A stretch of 64,000 nucleotides of DNA from the NCBI GenBank assembly GCA_017311315.1, contig CM029664.1:22270302-22334301 (forward strand), given 5' to 3'. Source of the stretch: Dendrocalamus latiflorus. Its lineage: Eukaryota > Streptophyta > Magnoliopsida > Poales > Poaceae. Positions 1 to 12,130 of this stretch are shown piece after piece. The notes beneath the pieces were generated by a model. It had not been told where the DNA came from. It made no database searches and saw only the letters and a program-made list of their open reading frames with translations. Both the position numbers and the translations under genes were made by a program. How positions within the stretch are numbered: position 1 is the stretch's first letter; every line of letters starts with the position of its first letter.

Positions 1-616
1 TAGCTTGAACGCCATGGTGTCTAGGTACTATGATCTAAAATAGGTATTTTTTCTATGTATTGTGTGCGAAAAAATTTGGAATTTTTTAGATGTCAAGTTT
101 AACTAGATTACTAACTAGTTCAAACTAAGTTTGAACTGAAATTTAAATTATAGTTGTAGTTTTTAATAGTTTGATTGTAGATATATACTGATTATATATA
201 AATCACTAAAGCATGTGATATAAATTCGTTTGAGATTTTAAAATCGAGTAGTTGGGCAGTTGGTGAGGTTAATAAATGTGTTTGTTATGTTTGATTTTGT
301 GTATGCTTACATTTCTGGTACACAAATGCATGCATGGGCGTGAAGTCTAAGGCAGTATGGGGTGTTTTTTTTGTTTGTAAATTCTTAGTTTAATAAATAA
401 TAATTATTGAAAGCGATTGGAGCTAAAAGTTGTCTGAAAAAGCAAAAAATACGGGCATATATGCGACTGTTTGATCTTTTGACGCTCTTGTCATGGGATT
501 AATGTGAGCATATGGCCCGATCCATATGACTTTATTGGGTTCGCAACCACCGGGCTATTAAGGTGGATCATGATACGACGTGAACGCTTCAACATCCGGG
601 TGCTTGATGGATTAGC
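1..616. other. AT-rich intergenic DNA, no gene seen
   Basis: I see no coding region, RNA gene or repeat boundary here. The only open frames are short and lack family motifs. Confidence 0.6.
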
Positions 617-619
617 TTA

Positions 620-891
620 GGTTCTGTTTGGATACACTTAAAATCTGATTCTGGATAGAATTAAGCGAGAATCTCACCCAAACGTTTTGATTATTTTTCG
701 ATTCTTTCAACCGCCGCGGTGGGAAAGATCGGCATTTGCAATGGGAATCTAAAATCCTGTACCGCGAGCTCGAGGGGTCGTTTCTTCCACCGCGATGATT
801 CTTCAAACTGCAGATTCTTCAGACCGCGACTTATCAGAAAATCCTGATCAAATTAAAATCGATTCTCAGATAAACGTATCCAAACAAGGCC
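620..891. mobile_element. Tourist-like MITE (PIF/Harbinger type), TSD TTA
   Basis: The left end reads GGTTCTGTTTGGATAC and the right end, reverse-complemented, reads GGCCTTGTTTGGATAC. This gives an imperfect terminal inverted repeat of about 16 bp. TTA lies directly outside both ends (617-619 and 892-894), the usual PIF/Harbinger target duplication. No transposase frame is present, so it is non-autonomous. Confidence 0.85.
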
Positions 892-1188
892 TTAATGAGT
901 TTCATGCATGGCCGAGCTGTAACATCTCTTTTACTAGTGAGAAATCTGTGCATCCGTGCGGTCTACATGTTTGTGATCAGTTATCAAACCTGATCTGTAC
1001 TCGAAATTGTGTAAAAGTTATATATATGGAGTCATATGGAATGGAGGATTCCTAAAGAAAAAAAACGTAAGAGTCAACAACCCTTCAGAATTGACGCTAT
1101 TGTACTTTCTGGTTGGCACAATTCGGTTGACGGAGTTCCATACATATCAGTGGCGGACCAGAATTTTCAGAATAGATTTTCAAACTTA

Positions 1189-1455
1189 GGGGGTGTTTGG
1201 GACTGCTCCGCTCCAGTTTTTGTAGCTCCGCTCCACCAACTCCACCATGGAGCAGCTCCAGTGTGGAGTTCGTGGAGCAGGTGGTACTGTTTAGCACACA
1301 GCCTAGCTCCAGCTCCACGAATGAGTTGTTTCCCTGCAAACGGTCTATTATGCCCCTGATTTATGTTTGTTTATTTAAGTAATACTCACCAAATATTTTG
1401 GTTAAATAATTACACCAGTCGGATACAAATAATTGACCCATAAATTTGCTTAGAT

Positions 1456-1507
<52 letters not shown>

Positions 1508-1959
1508 ATAAACTCGATCGAAGTTATACAAGTTTGGTTTATGACAAAACTAAAACAAATTACTCTATCTATAATTATAATGTAAAGCTGAGGTAGTACA
1601 TGCTATTTGCAGCAGGGAAATGGAAGCAAGCAGTAAGCGATAGGCATATGCATATGGCAAATACTCGCAAATGATGCCCATGAAGCGTCGCGGACGTACG
1701 GGGAGCTGAGTTGAACAGACGTGACAAACTGGTACATGTGATTAATGAGTGGCAAGGTGGGTAATTAACCCTCAACTCCACGTGGGAATAGAAAACCCCA
1801 AAAACTGGAGTACCTCCTGAGGTGCTCCAGAAAAAACGTGGAGTTGGCCCTCAACTCCAACTTTTTTTTGGAGCAGAGTTCTTGGAGCTGAAGGTGTTTG
1901 GCAACGCGGAGTTGGAGCGGAGCTGAAAAAACGAGAGCGGAGCAGTCCCAAACACCCCC
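1189..1959. mobile_element. 771-bp PIF/Harbinger MITE with perfect 25-bp TIRs
   Basis: The ends are exact inverted repeats of 25 bp, starting GGGGGTGTTTGGGACTGCTC. TTA is duplicated at 1186-1188 and 1960-1962. The interior is rich in GGAGCTG/CAGCTCC words, so much of the element can fold back on itself, and it contains an AT microsatellite. There is no transposase. Exact TIRs in an element of this length suggest a fairly recent insertion. Confidence 0.92.
1458..1505. repeat. (AT)n microsatellite inside the MITE
   Basis: About 24 uninterrupted AT dinucleotides, lying within the MITE at 1189-1959. Confidence 0.95.
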
Positions 1960-1962
1960 TTA

Positions 1963-2104
1963 ATAAGATATTATTTTAATGAAAAAGTATAAATCAATCT
2001 ATAATAGTAAAAATCAAAGTATAAATTATTTGCACTTACAACATCTCAAATAATTTAGAAAAATTATAAAACAATTAAAGATTTGTTGAATTAGGAATAT
2101 GGGA
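1963..2104. other. AT-rich spacer, nothing recognised
   Basis: A short spacer between the MITE and the solo LTR, with no motif that I recognise. Confidence 0.5.
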
Positions 2105-2109
2105 TTTAG

Positions 2110-2373
2110 TGTTAGAAGTTGCCTCATATAAGCAAGGTCCATTTCCTTAATTCTAAAGCATGCATAGTTTAGTACCATATTTCTAAAATAAGATGAGGAG
2201 ACTAATTTATAAAGTGGAATCTTCACTACTCTTTGAATATGGATAGAGATGACATGCAAAGGACTTTGGCTAATCACGCACGCGCGTGTATATTCTCGTG
2301 AAAATCGCGTGACTTGTGACTTGGCATGCCACTTGGCAGACCAAGTTCATCTTTATTTTTGTTGAACCATGCA

Positions 2374-2412
<39 letters not shown>

Positions 2413-3049
2413 TTGAATGAGATTCAAACGTTTGAATTTGAGGCTTAATTGGGTTTTGATGACAAGTAGTTACCAGTGGGTAAATCGTTGGTTAAATGTT
2501 ATCAGTTACTAGTGAATAATTGAGTAGTTACCAGTGAATTATTTTAGTTCAATGGGGCAATTACTAGAGAGTAATTTGCATATCTATATATATCTGGAGA
2601 CGTCCAAGGTATACAGCGGAGAATCTCTCACTGCCTGCATCTCTCGCTTCTGCAAACTTGAGCTATTGTATTGCGCCATCTAAATCTCACCGACCTTTCT
2701 TCCCGACGTGCACCTGGAAGGAGAGAGAGTGGCTACCTCTGAACCATTGTCGCAGAGAGTTCCTGCACAGGGCAACAATAAGGTTTCTGGGCAGCGCATT
2801 TGCGCGACCGCTCCTGCAACTACGTCGTCTACGCTCTGCACTATATCAAGCATGCGCTGCTTCCTATTCTTCATCAAGCCCAATAGTAAGTCGTTCGTGC
2901 GTTCGTTTGACTATAATACTATACTTTCCTTATGTATATTCTGAAGTATGATGAGTAGTCTACTGTTAGTTACGAGTTTTGCATCACTAATTTATTGTAT
3001 TTGTCCCCTAGTAAAACTTGGAATTAAAATATTGCTCATATTTTCAACA
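2110..3049 (+). mobile_element. Solo LTR, copy A (TSD TTTAG)
   Basis: The segment starts TGTTAGAA and ends TTTTCAACA. It is flanked by TTTAG at 2105-2109 and again at 3050-3054, so it is a complete LTR without an internal region. A diverged copy in the opposite orientation lies at 33086-33930 and shares the same ends and most of the interior, including a conserved CACCTGGAAGGAG block near 2710. A TATA-like stretch near 2583-2593 would serve as the U3 promoter. I cannot assign copia or gypsy without internal genes; the length and TGTTAGA start suggest copia. Confidence 0.88.
2377..2404. repeat. (CT)n microsatellite
   Basis: About 14 CT units inside solo LTR A. The homologous place in solo LTR B (33671-33695) holds a CA/GT repeat instead. 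Confidence 0.95.
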
Positions 3050-3054
3050 TTTAG

Positions 3055-4140
3055 GACTTGAAAATGAGAATGTACTTGTCTTGTTGTCGACGGCGTTGCT
3101 TGCGTTGCTTGTCTTGCTGTCCTTGGCAACCCAGTCGTCGCCGCATGCTCCCTCTAGGGACCCTGGCTTCTAGGTGGTCTAGTTAGGCCCTGCTTGGTGC
3201 TCACCACCGCTCGCTTGCTACTTTGCATTTAAATGTTGCATAAAACTTAGTTTTGCCCAAAAAAAACTTTAAACCATCTATCCACCCATTCTAATCGGCT
3301 AGCAAAAATATTCGTTTGAGTTCAAATCAAAATTGTTGTTCAAATTTGTTGTGATTGCAGTAGTTAATGAGTTCAAAATTGAAATGAGTCAATTTTGAGC
3401 CTATGTTAGCCTCCACTTGTCATTCTTCCATCCCTTCCTCGTTGGCTTTAGAAAAAATAGGGGTATGCAAGTGTTACTACAGTGCAAAAATAAAGCGGTC
3501 ACAAATGGTATGCTACAAGATAACAAATAAATTTACTTATAATTGCACATGACTGAATAGTGGTCGACACGATGCTGGTGGCACATGTCGGGGTTCTCTA
3601 TATGCCCTGGCACACCAAAAATTTCAAATGTGCAAGATCAACATTTCAGCATTGCAGCTATGTGCCTATGCATACTCCAACAATCTAGCCAGACCAGCCC
3701 ACTAAAGCATACCCTAGGCAGCTTAGGTGGCCCAAGTGCCCATTGCCCAACCGAATCGAACACACACACACCATCTACTCATGAGCCTACTATCCAGTCA
3801 TCAAGTCATGAGTCATCTACTCATCAAGAGACATGAGACAACCCTAAAATCCCTAATCTCTCCTCTCCTGCTGTGTGGGCATGGCTGTGTCTTGTCCTCC
3901 TATGCAGCTAATCTGGTCAGTTGGCGGTGAGCCGGTGTGGCTCTACAGTGGGCCAACAAGGCTAGAGAGCATAGCAGAAGCATCAGCCATCCAAGGGGAG
4001 CTCTAGAGCAGGTTGCAGCGGCCAACGGTTGAGGCACTGCTAAGCCACTTAGGGCTAGGGGAGCAGCTGAGCAGGCGTGCACTGCAGGCAAGCAGGAGCA
4101 GCGAACAATGGCCAACAAGCCAAGGGGAGCAACCGAGCAA
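3055..4140. other. Unclassified repeat-like spacer
   Basis: No gene is recognisable. The 3900-4140 part is rich in GAGCAG/CCAAGGGGAGC words that recur near 4320-4400. It may belong to the degenerate hAT element whose transposase end lies at 4655-4990. Confidence 0.4.
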
Positions 4141-4680
4141 CATTGCAGAGTAAGCATTCAATTCTAAATCTCATGTTTATGTTTTGTTATTTGTGGAAAT
4201 GGAATGTTATGATTGGAGATTAAGACAGTTGGAAACAATTTTGTGATTTGTGAAATAGAATGTAGAGCAATAGATAATCAGTAAGTTGAATAAATAATCA
4301 TTCAAACCATCAAATCAGCCAAGGAGCAGTACTGCACTGGAGCAGTCCTGCAGCATGCTGGTGAACAAATGGGCAGTGGCCAGCTGCCAAGGGGAGCAGC
4401 ATTGCATCAACATAAGCATCCCATTCTGATTTATGATTTGGGATTTGTGGAATGTTGTGATTGGAGATTTTGATAATTGAAAACATATTGTGATTTGTGA
4501 AGTGTGAATGTAGAGCAACGGAGCAAGTTGATTAGTTGAATCATTCATGAGACATTCTTTCCAACATTTAGAGAGTTGAAAATAATATTGTGATTTGTCA
4601 TTTGTGAAATGTGAATGTAGAGCAATGGAGCAAGTTGATTGGTTGAATCATCTATGAGACTTTCTTTCCAACTTGATAAC
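4140..4680 (+). repeat. Three imperfect tandem units next to the hAT relic
   Basis: Blocks near 4165-4310, 4420-4560 and 4574-4680 share the words GATTGGAGATT, TTGTGATTTGTGAA and GAATGTAGAGCAA in the same order. This indicates diverged duplications of roughly 110-250 bp spacing. Confidence 0.65.
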
Positions 4681-4990
4681 TTCATTAATGACATGCGAAG
4701 AGATTATAGGTTTAAGGGCCTTAAGAATCTCAGTCAGCTTTCTATTAAGCTTCTCTAAACAAAAAAAGCATGAAATCTACAAATTGGTATATTTGCTTCT
4801 CAAATTAGTATTGCTCTTACCGGTGGCGATGGCGAATGTTGAAAGAGTATTTTCTGTGATGACTCTTATGAAGAACTAGTTGAGAAATAGTAGGGGCGAT
4901 CAATTCTTGAATGATTGTTTAATTACATTTATTGAATATGATATCTTCTTAAAGGTTATTGAAGAATATATAATCAAGTGTTTCTAAGGG
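4655..4990 (+). pseudogene. hAT transposase C-terminal (dimerisation domain) relic
   Basis: The translation around 4770-4985 contains LVLLLPVAMANVERVFSVM, then (after an in-frame stop at about 4878) LRNSRGDQFLNDCLITFIE. This is the conserved hAT C-terminal dimerisation motif of plant transposases, in which VERxFS, RNRMGD and LNDCL are hallmark blocks. The stop sits inside the domain and the upstream half matches only after frame changes, so this is a dead fragment. No matching terminal repeats were found. Confidence 0.85.
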
Positions 4991-5389
4991 ATGAAAATGC
5001 GTAAAGTAGTATTCTAACTTTTATTACATATTTTGTAATCTCCCATTCATGTAAAGCCTTATTTGAACTATTTGTATTGTACTTTTGGCAAATTTTGAAC
5101 TTACATGTTGCAGCTACAATGTTATGAAACTATTGTACAAGGCTATGGAATTATGCACGTGAAGTGTGCATACCCATTGTAAACTTTCTAGATCTGCCAT
5201 TACGTTGCGGGGCGTACAACTACACCATATGGGAGAAGGCGAGGTAGCAGGTTGTGAGTTAGTACTCCATATCCTACTCACACTACTCTGACAGTCTAAA
5301 AGGAGCTGTCTTAGAGATTAACTATGCGGTCCACACTGTCCACACGATGCTACCCTTATCTAAGGTCTTAATCGTGTTGTGAAAAATCT

Positions 5390-6310
5390 AGGTATGCTAG
5401 TTGTGGTCTCTCCCTAGACCACCCCAGCTCACTAGCAGTCTAATGAGTACCCATGGTGGGTTCGTTCACCAGGTCGCTGCCATCCCTATCACCGTAGAAG
5501 CGCGCCTCCATCTGGTACAGGTGCACCTGCACCCAAAAGTACAGTCAACCAATAGGGAAGTGCTCACACGACCACAACTACAACAATATGTAGTAGCCAG
5601 TGAGGTTTGGCATGCCAGTAGCACACTGCGAGCCACCGTACAAAGCCCTGTAGGTCACACATAGAACAACCTAGCCTTAGCTATACATTGGGACCTCCTG
5701 AGACTTGGCATCAACTAGAGACTCAGCGATGTGGTTGTAGCTAGGGTACACCAAGTCTCCCTACGTTGTAGAAAACATGATCCACCCGAATATGAAGTGC
5801 AAGTAAGCCACTAGGTGAGCCTCACGACATATGCAGGTGCATCTGTTGGTCATTTCTTGTACAGTCACAACCACCCATGTAGCACTCCAGAGAACTTATC
5901 CAGAATGGAATGACCAAATCAATGCAACATATTGCCTTTCAGTTGGGTGATCTAGCGAGTGGAACCACAGAACAACCCCGTATTGGTAGACCAGCGAGGT
6001 ACACAATATCCTGTAGAGTGATGGTCATCTCTCCCCCCCCCCCACCGGAAGTGAAACGTATGGGTCTCCGGCTTCCACCGATCAATGAGTGTCAATAGAA
6101 GCAACGAGTCCAGTGCGAAGGACCATCCAATCTCCATCATCCTCACCATGGGTAGCAACCTGGCCTGTTGTAGAACTGAAACATACTGATCATTGAGAGG
6201 CCAGTCCTCCCAAGATCCCTAGAGAACAAAGAGGGCCGGTCCTTCACCGCTCGACCACGGTCGACAACGATGTTGGCCATTCCAGGATGGGTCTAGCAAG
6301 GTGCCACCCC
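5390..6310 (-). pseudogene. Plant mobile domain (PMD/MAIN-like) protein relic
   Basis: Read on the minus strand, separate frames give IDRWKPETHTFHF (about 6050-6090), AYLHFIFGWIMF (about 5770-5810) and LWLCEHFPIGRL (about 5540-5590), in the order expected for the plant mobile domain. Its usual motifs are RWRPETHTFH, FGWVMF and LWAYERxPIGRP. Several frameshifts and stops interrupt it. In grasses this domain occurs both in MAIN/MAIL-type host proteins and in transposon-borne copies; the decay here favours a transposon-borne copy. No intact reading frame remains. Confidence 0.75.
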
Positions 6311-6410
6311 TGAGACCGTCACTAGTAGCCATTCCTTATGGTACATAAAATAATATATCGGTGTCAAACGGTGTTAAATACAACTGACCACAACTAACAA
6401 TAATCATGCT

Positions 6411-6460
6411 ACATACATACATACGTACGTACGTACGTACGTACGTACATACATACATAT
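6411..6460. repeat. (ACAT)/(ACGT) tetranucleotide microsatellite
   Basis: ACAT units pass into ACGT units and back to ACAT. The stretch is nearly self-complementary in its centre. Confidence 0.95.
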
Positions 6461-8240
6461 TGTCTAAATTGCAATTTTCTTCTTGCGCTAGCTTGCTGCT
6501 TTGATTAAATGCACACTCATACTAATTTACTGTGATTACTACTAATTAATTATGATCAGTACTAATTAAATATAATTAGTGCTAATTAAATGTGATTATC
6601 GATTATTACAACTCTAATTAGGCATGCACAGTATGTACCAAACCATTATTTTCTATTTATTTTTGTAATCACACGAGACCAATAAATATACACATGCGGG
6701 TATACACAAAATTATTTTATCTATTTTTTGGCTTGTATTTCTGCAGCTATTTATAATAAATAAACATGACTATTTACAGAAACACATCCGTAACTAAACA
6801 TAGCTACCTAACGTATTTCGTATTACAAAACCATAGTTACGCTAACGAAACGTTAGCGATATATTAAGCTTGTTGCTCGCATGCGAATGAAGCATACCTT
6901 TTTTCGAAGGTATTCACCAGCTCCACAATGCTTCCAACTGTGAAAGTTTATAGCTGCGCTCTTGCTCGGCAACAATGCGACTCGTTTATTTTCTTTTCCT
7001 CCTTGGCTGTGCTCTCTCCCACTCAGCAACAATGCGACCATGGGCCACCTTTTATATACGTGTGCGTAGACAAAACATAATTAATGCGCTAATTAAATGA
7101 GAATATAATGTCACGTCGTCCCAGAAGCAAACCATGCGTGAACTCTCCCCGTGATTCTCTGGCCTAGCTGCATTGTACCCACGTGCACCTGCTGCCAAAC
7201 GCCTACACCAGCGCCTGCTGCCCGTGTGCCCGTGCCCATGCCCATGCGCTTCTACTGCCGCAAATCCCAGCCAGCTGCTGAGCCAAGGTAGCTCAGTAGC
7301 AGCTTGCCGAGCAGGAACAGCTCAGCATGCTGCCGCTGAGCTGTCCTGGCTTAACAGCGCATGCTGTCATGTCTGCACACCGCCCTACCACATGCCCTCT
7401 ACGATGGTGCGGTAGGTGACACGTGTCGCTTGTCGCATCTTTTGAGCGCAGAGAGGAGGCTAATTTTGCAAAAATAGATATTTAAAAATTGAGATTAAAA
7501 AATTGCAACAGTATCGTACGTGTGAACTGTTCTCAATCTTACACATGGTTGGTGCCATTAATCCAATTGACGGTTGTCCGTGACGTGCAGGCATCCGTTG
7601 GCCGCTGGGTCAGCAACACTACACGTTGTAGTAGCGCACGAGACTCGGCGTGACTTGTGGTTGAAGCATGCATGGTTTCATGCACGCCTGGAGCCAACTA
7701 ATCGATCACTGTGCAGCGCTGCTATCCACAGCATGCACGCGCTTATTAGGCCGGACATGCATGTATGTGTTTAAGTGCAACTTTGACGAGTCAGACGGTC
7801 GACCAGAAGTGTCGGCAAGCGTCACGTACTTGAGATTCGCATTGAGTTCTTTTCGGTTGCTGCGTTGTTTTTTTTTGAGAAAACGGTTGCTGCATTGTTG
7901 AGAGTTGAGATGAACAATAATGTCTTTCTAGATCTGACGCCCATTCTCTAGATTCAATTCTGCGCCACGTAAGCTTAAGCTCTCAGGTACGAATGGGGTG
8001 CACGAGGGTTTTTCTGCATAAAATCAAGCGTCCATGTGTAATTTAGAAAAACTATGGTGTTTTATCTAGCAGAAGAAGAGGTTTCGTGAAAATCGAGGAC
8101 TTATATATAATTTCGAAAAAATAGGGGGTTTCTGCAAACAACTAATATGGTAGGGGTCTTTCTGCAAACATCATGGACCTACACGTGATTTTTGCAAAAA
8201 TAAGAAGGCCTTTTCGCAAAGAAGATGACACGGAGGCACC
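6461..8240. other. Intergenic DNA, no gene supported
   Basis: 6530-6610 has short repeated TACTAATTAA-type words that also occur at 25650-25720, suggesting a shared unclassified element. 7170-7420 is moderately GC-rich with short open frames but no motif. 7960-8220 repeats a word of the type GGGTTTCTGCAAA several times, which looks like old repeat decay. Confidence 0.45.
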
Positions 8241-8250
8241 CCGGCTTTAA

Positions 8251-8423
8251 TATTACTATTATAAAAGAACGAGTTGGTGGTCATACGTTCCTTCTCCTCT
8301 AACTGCCCTATTCTTAACTTCTCATCACTCTCCACTTTTCAACTGATTAGAGTAGCTCTCTTCCATAGCATGATTCTCTATATATCTAATAAATTTCGTT
8401 GCAACGTACGAGCAAGTGACTAA
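8251..8423 (+). mobile_element. Helitron-like non-autonomous fragment 1
   Basis: TACTATTATAAAAG near the left end and CGTTGCAACGTACG near the right end, closing with CTAA, match the ends of the second element at 8600-8883. Ends of this kind are common for small grass Helitrons. The 5' boundary is approximate. Confidence 0.55.
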
Positions 8424-8599
8424 TTAATCTATATATGCTAGCTATAGCTAGCCAGCTTAAGCAATACGTAATTTTATACTGTGCTGTTGATCACTCCATC
8501 CACTAAAAAAATAAGTATCATTTTAGAATGCGTGCATTCAAATATCTCCATGAATTAATACTTAGATCAGCCACATGAAAATGGTATGAAGAGGATATT

Positions 8600-8883
8600 T
8601 CTTTACTATTATAAAAGTGTGAGTTGGTGGTTGATCTATTCTCCCTCCTCTCTTCTCAGCCATCCGATTTGATCTGGACCATTCGTCTCTCTCTCTCTCT
8701 CCTCCTCCTCTCTCTCAGGATACAACCGCTCACTCCCTCCACTTTCCCATCTCCTCGCGCATTCTGGCCACCCTTCTCTTTATGTTCCTTACTCTCTAAT
8801 GTTTGATGTGTGAAGTTGGCCAATCAGTGAGTTTCGTCTCATTATTTTTATGACTTCGTTGCAACGCACGGATCTCTAACTAG
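8600..8883 (+). mobile_element. Helitron-like non-autonomous element 2
   Basis: It begins TCTTTACTATTATAAAAG and ends CGTTGCAACGCACGG...CTAG, followed by T, as expected for Helitron 3' ends inserted at AT. GTTGCAAC is a self-complementary core near the terminus. No Rep/helicase frame is present. Its similarity to 8251-8423 shows both belong to one family inserted close together. Confidence 0.65.
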
Positions 8884-9090
8884 TAGAAGTATACATGTTA
8901 GCGAGAATATCTGGCCTGTTGTGTATGGCACTGTTTATTCCGCGTGTACACGTATGTGAGGCTAACGAACTCCCTGATCTTTAGGCTTTATTAGCGGGCT
9001 CTCTAATCATGCACCGTAGGTGCCTTGTACCTATCTAGATATTCTGCCAATGCAACGAATATGTATGTACGATATATTACCAGACTCCTT

Positions 9091-9343
9091 TTTTTGGAAA
9101 CCTGGGCCTATACTTAAAGTTTTGGTTCACAATAGACACCTCACCACTAGGCTATATATATATAGATGATCATTGGCTATTTTATACACATACGTGAAAA
9201 GAAAAAACAATAAAGACAGAACATGAGTTCTTCCTTCCATCTCTGTGTTTCAATCTATTATTTACAACATCTGTGTTTGATTATCTCTTTTGCATAGCAG
9301 AGAAATCGATTGGACTGGACTCGCTAGCGACGGTTCCTCAACA
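9091..9343 (+). repeat. 5' LTR of the old copia element
   Basis: It matches 20560-20810 over its length, with GGAAACCTGGGC near the start and GGTTCCTCAACA at the end. The first bases have lost the TGTTA form. A TATA-like run and AATAAA are visible at about 9150 and 9210. Confidence 0.85.
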
Positions 9344-10672
9344 CGTTATCAGCACGAATCGCTCCGTGGATCGCAAGGTAATCATTCGTAGATTAAAACT
9401 GCATATATATAGATCACTTTAAATTGTGTAGATTTTGCTTTCTAGATTAATTTCTACGGTGCAAATCCGCTCTAATCTACTGCGAGCAGACTTGAAGTTA
9501 CCGGCACAATATCGATCGATAGATTACATGAAAGAGTAGATGTTGATTGCATTGTAGATCGAAAAAAAGAAAAAAAATCTTGCACGGCTGACCACGCCGC
9601 TGGCCCCGTACAACTGCCGCGCGTGAGTGCCACGCCGGCCCCCGTATGGCCGCCACACGGGAGCGTCGCCGGCCCGCAGCCGCGCTCCCGATACAGCGGC
9701 TGCGCGACCCCGCACGGCCTGCCGTCGCCTCGACCGTCTGCTTTCCACGTCACACTACCGACCCCACACGGCTGCCCGCGCCAGACCGTCACCTTGGCTC
9801 CCGCGTCGCGCTGCCGACCTCGCATGGCCACCTGCGCCGGACCATCGCCTTGGCTCTTGCATCGCGCTGCGTCGTCGCCGGCTGCACTGGCAACCTCCTC
9901 GCACGAGCGTTTAGTCGCGCGACCTGAGCCGCCAGTTCCCAGAGCGTCCACACGCGCCTTCACCGTCGCTCGTCACGCAACTCGAGCAACTGACCTCCCG
10001 ATCCGCCACCTGAACACCGCCGCCGCAGCACCTGCTTGCTCCACCGCAACGCGCATCGACCGCCGGCTCTCTGCCCGAGCGACTGCCGCCCTGAAGGTGT
10101 GCCGCCGCCGTGTCGCATCCCGCGACGCCCAGGCCGCTGGCTCTAGCCAAGCCATCGCCACTGTGAATAGGGGTTTGGGGAACCCTACCCCTTCCTTTGA
10201 ATTGGCCGAAGTGGGCCATGGGATGGGCCGAAAATGGGCCAGCAGGGTTGGTCCAAGGATCTGTAGATTTTGCAAAAAGGCCCTCGAAGAATCAGAAAAT
10301 TATATAATTTTTTTTCTGAATTGAAAATTTGCGTATAAGCCCTCGAAAATTACAAAATTCACTGAAAATTTATATTCCAGCATAAAAGGGCCTTGGAAAT
10401 TCAAATTGTGAATTGTTTTTAGCATTTGAATCAAGTTTAGTACTGTCATTATTATTTTCTATGTTTTCTGTATTTATTTACTGTTTTGATTAGTCGTAAT
10501 TATTTAAATTGCCTTTAATCACCAAAATTATCAATAAAATTTATAGGAAATGCATAGAAAATTCTGGAACATTACGAGAATCTTTTGTACCTTTGTCCAA
10601 TTTATTTACCTGCGGTAAATCTATGCATCTTTACCGGTAGTAAACTTATATATTTCTTTCATGCACATGTAG
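9344..10672 (+). other. Leader of the old copia element, with a GC-rich block
   Basis: The bases after the LTR, CGTTATCAGCACGA, occupy the primer-binding-site position. 9580-10160 is very GC-rich and gives several overlapping arginine/alanine-rich open frames on both strands. These have no domains and are composition artefacts, not genes. Confidence 0.6.
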
Positions 10673-11726
10673 ATGACACACATCATGAACCGGGAGTTCG
10701 AGGAGCTGGCCCAGCATGGCCAAAACTACTTGACGTGTGCTTCCGATGTCGAGATAGTACTTGCAGCCAAGAAGCTCTGCGCTGCCATTAGAATTGGTGC
10801 ACCGCAAGATGCCAAACTGGCCCCTGTGAAAAATGATCAGGCACTTCACTTCCTCAGGCACCATCTCTGTCTCACCCTCAAGAATAAGTACATGACAGAG
10901 AAGAGCGCAATAGCTTTATGGACTGCACTCAAGAAGCAGTTTGAGAAGCTAAAGTACACCATCCATCTTCAGGCAGAGCAAGAGTGGATCCGACTGAGGT
11001 TTGCTGATTTCAAAACGGTCGGCGAGTACAATTCTGCTGCACAGAATTTGTACCAATCTTCAACTTTGTGGCAAGCAGAACACATATGAGCAGAAGATTG
11101 AGATGACCCTATCCACCTTCCTCCCCAATGCAATGTAGTCTGCACGCAACTATCATCAAGATGGCTACAAGGAGTATGCTGAATTGACTGATATGATGCA
11201 GGTTGCGTAGGCTTAGAATGAAGTTCTCTGCAAGAATTTTGTCGCACAGCCACCTGGGAGCTCCGCTGGCCGTGAAGCCAACGCCGGGAGCTACAAGGTG
11301 CGAAAGAGCATAATGAAGAAAAGGGGAAGGAAGGGTAAGGCCCCAGCCCAGAAAGGCAAGTTAGATGCTCCACGTGAGAATAATGCAAGCAAGCCAAAGC
11401 GGGACGGCAAGCCCTATAGTCAGCAAAACCAAACCTGTGGCAAGTGGGGACACTGGTCACGGATTTGTAAAGAGCCGCAACATGTCGTCGATGTCTTCCA
11501 GGCTAAGAAGAAGAAGGATGGCCAGGGGCAGCATGAAACCCACTTTGCTTCTGTTAAGGTGGAGAGTTCTGAGAAGCTGCCTGCACTGATAGAGGTTGAC
11601 TCCATGCCAGCAGCAACACCCCCTCTTGACATTGCAACTGCCGTCGCCATGATTTCTCTCGAAGAGCGTATCACCCCCGAGAAGATAGCAGCTGAAGTCT
11701 CTGACTTCTTAGCAGATTCAGTCTAA
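10673..11726 (+). pseudogene. Copia gag relic (UBN2-type) with damaged zinc knuckle
   Basis: 10673-11089 encodes an N-terminal gag segment with motifs typical of copia gag (ALWTALKKQFEK, IRLRFADFKTVGEYN). The frame then shifts and meets stops, and resumes from about 11090 to 11726. The nucleocapsid knuckle reads TCGKWGHWSRIC, which lacks the first cysteine of CX2CX4HX4C. A lysine/arginine-rich linker precedes it. Confidence 0.8.
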
Positions 11727-12130
11727 TGTACATAATGCATTTAGACTTTAATTGTCATTCATTTTATGTGTAGAAACAATAAATTAGATTTTGCATGGAT
11801 GGTACTCAAATAATTTTATTTTCTCATGATGGTTGGATGATCTTGAATAATTTATTCATTTATTCAGTTTATAAAGGCATGATATGTTCTGATATTGAAG
11901 TATTTTATTTATGTGTTGATTGCCTTCTACTACATATTAATAAAATACTTTATATTAGAACACGTGTGGCGCCCTATGGAGGAAGTGTGCTTAGCCGACA
12001 GCGGCACAAGAATACCATCTTTAGAGAGACAAAACTCTTTCAATCGATTAGTAAGAATGCTCCAGCCTTACAACAATCGCTAATAGTGATGCTGTATAAT
12101 AGGTTCAAGAAGAGTCATAATTATACTCCT
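11727..12130 (+). other. Decayed gag-integrase junction of the old copia element
   Basis: The protease is expected here. I could not recognise a DSGA-type active site, so it is probably deleted or heavily mutated. Confidence 0.45.

Noticed and set aside
4165..4680. CRISPR-like array
   Set aside because: Three diverged units with long spacing in a plant genome; simple duplicated transposon sequence.
9623..10324. 233-codon frame in the older copia element
   Set aside because: GC-rich leader after the primer-binding position; overlapping frames in all phases and no recognisable motif.
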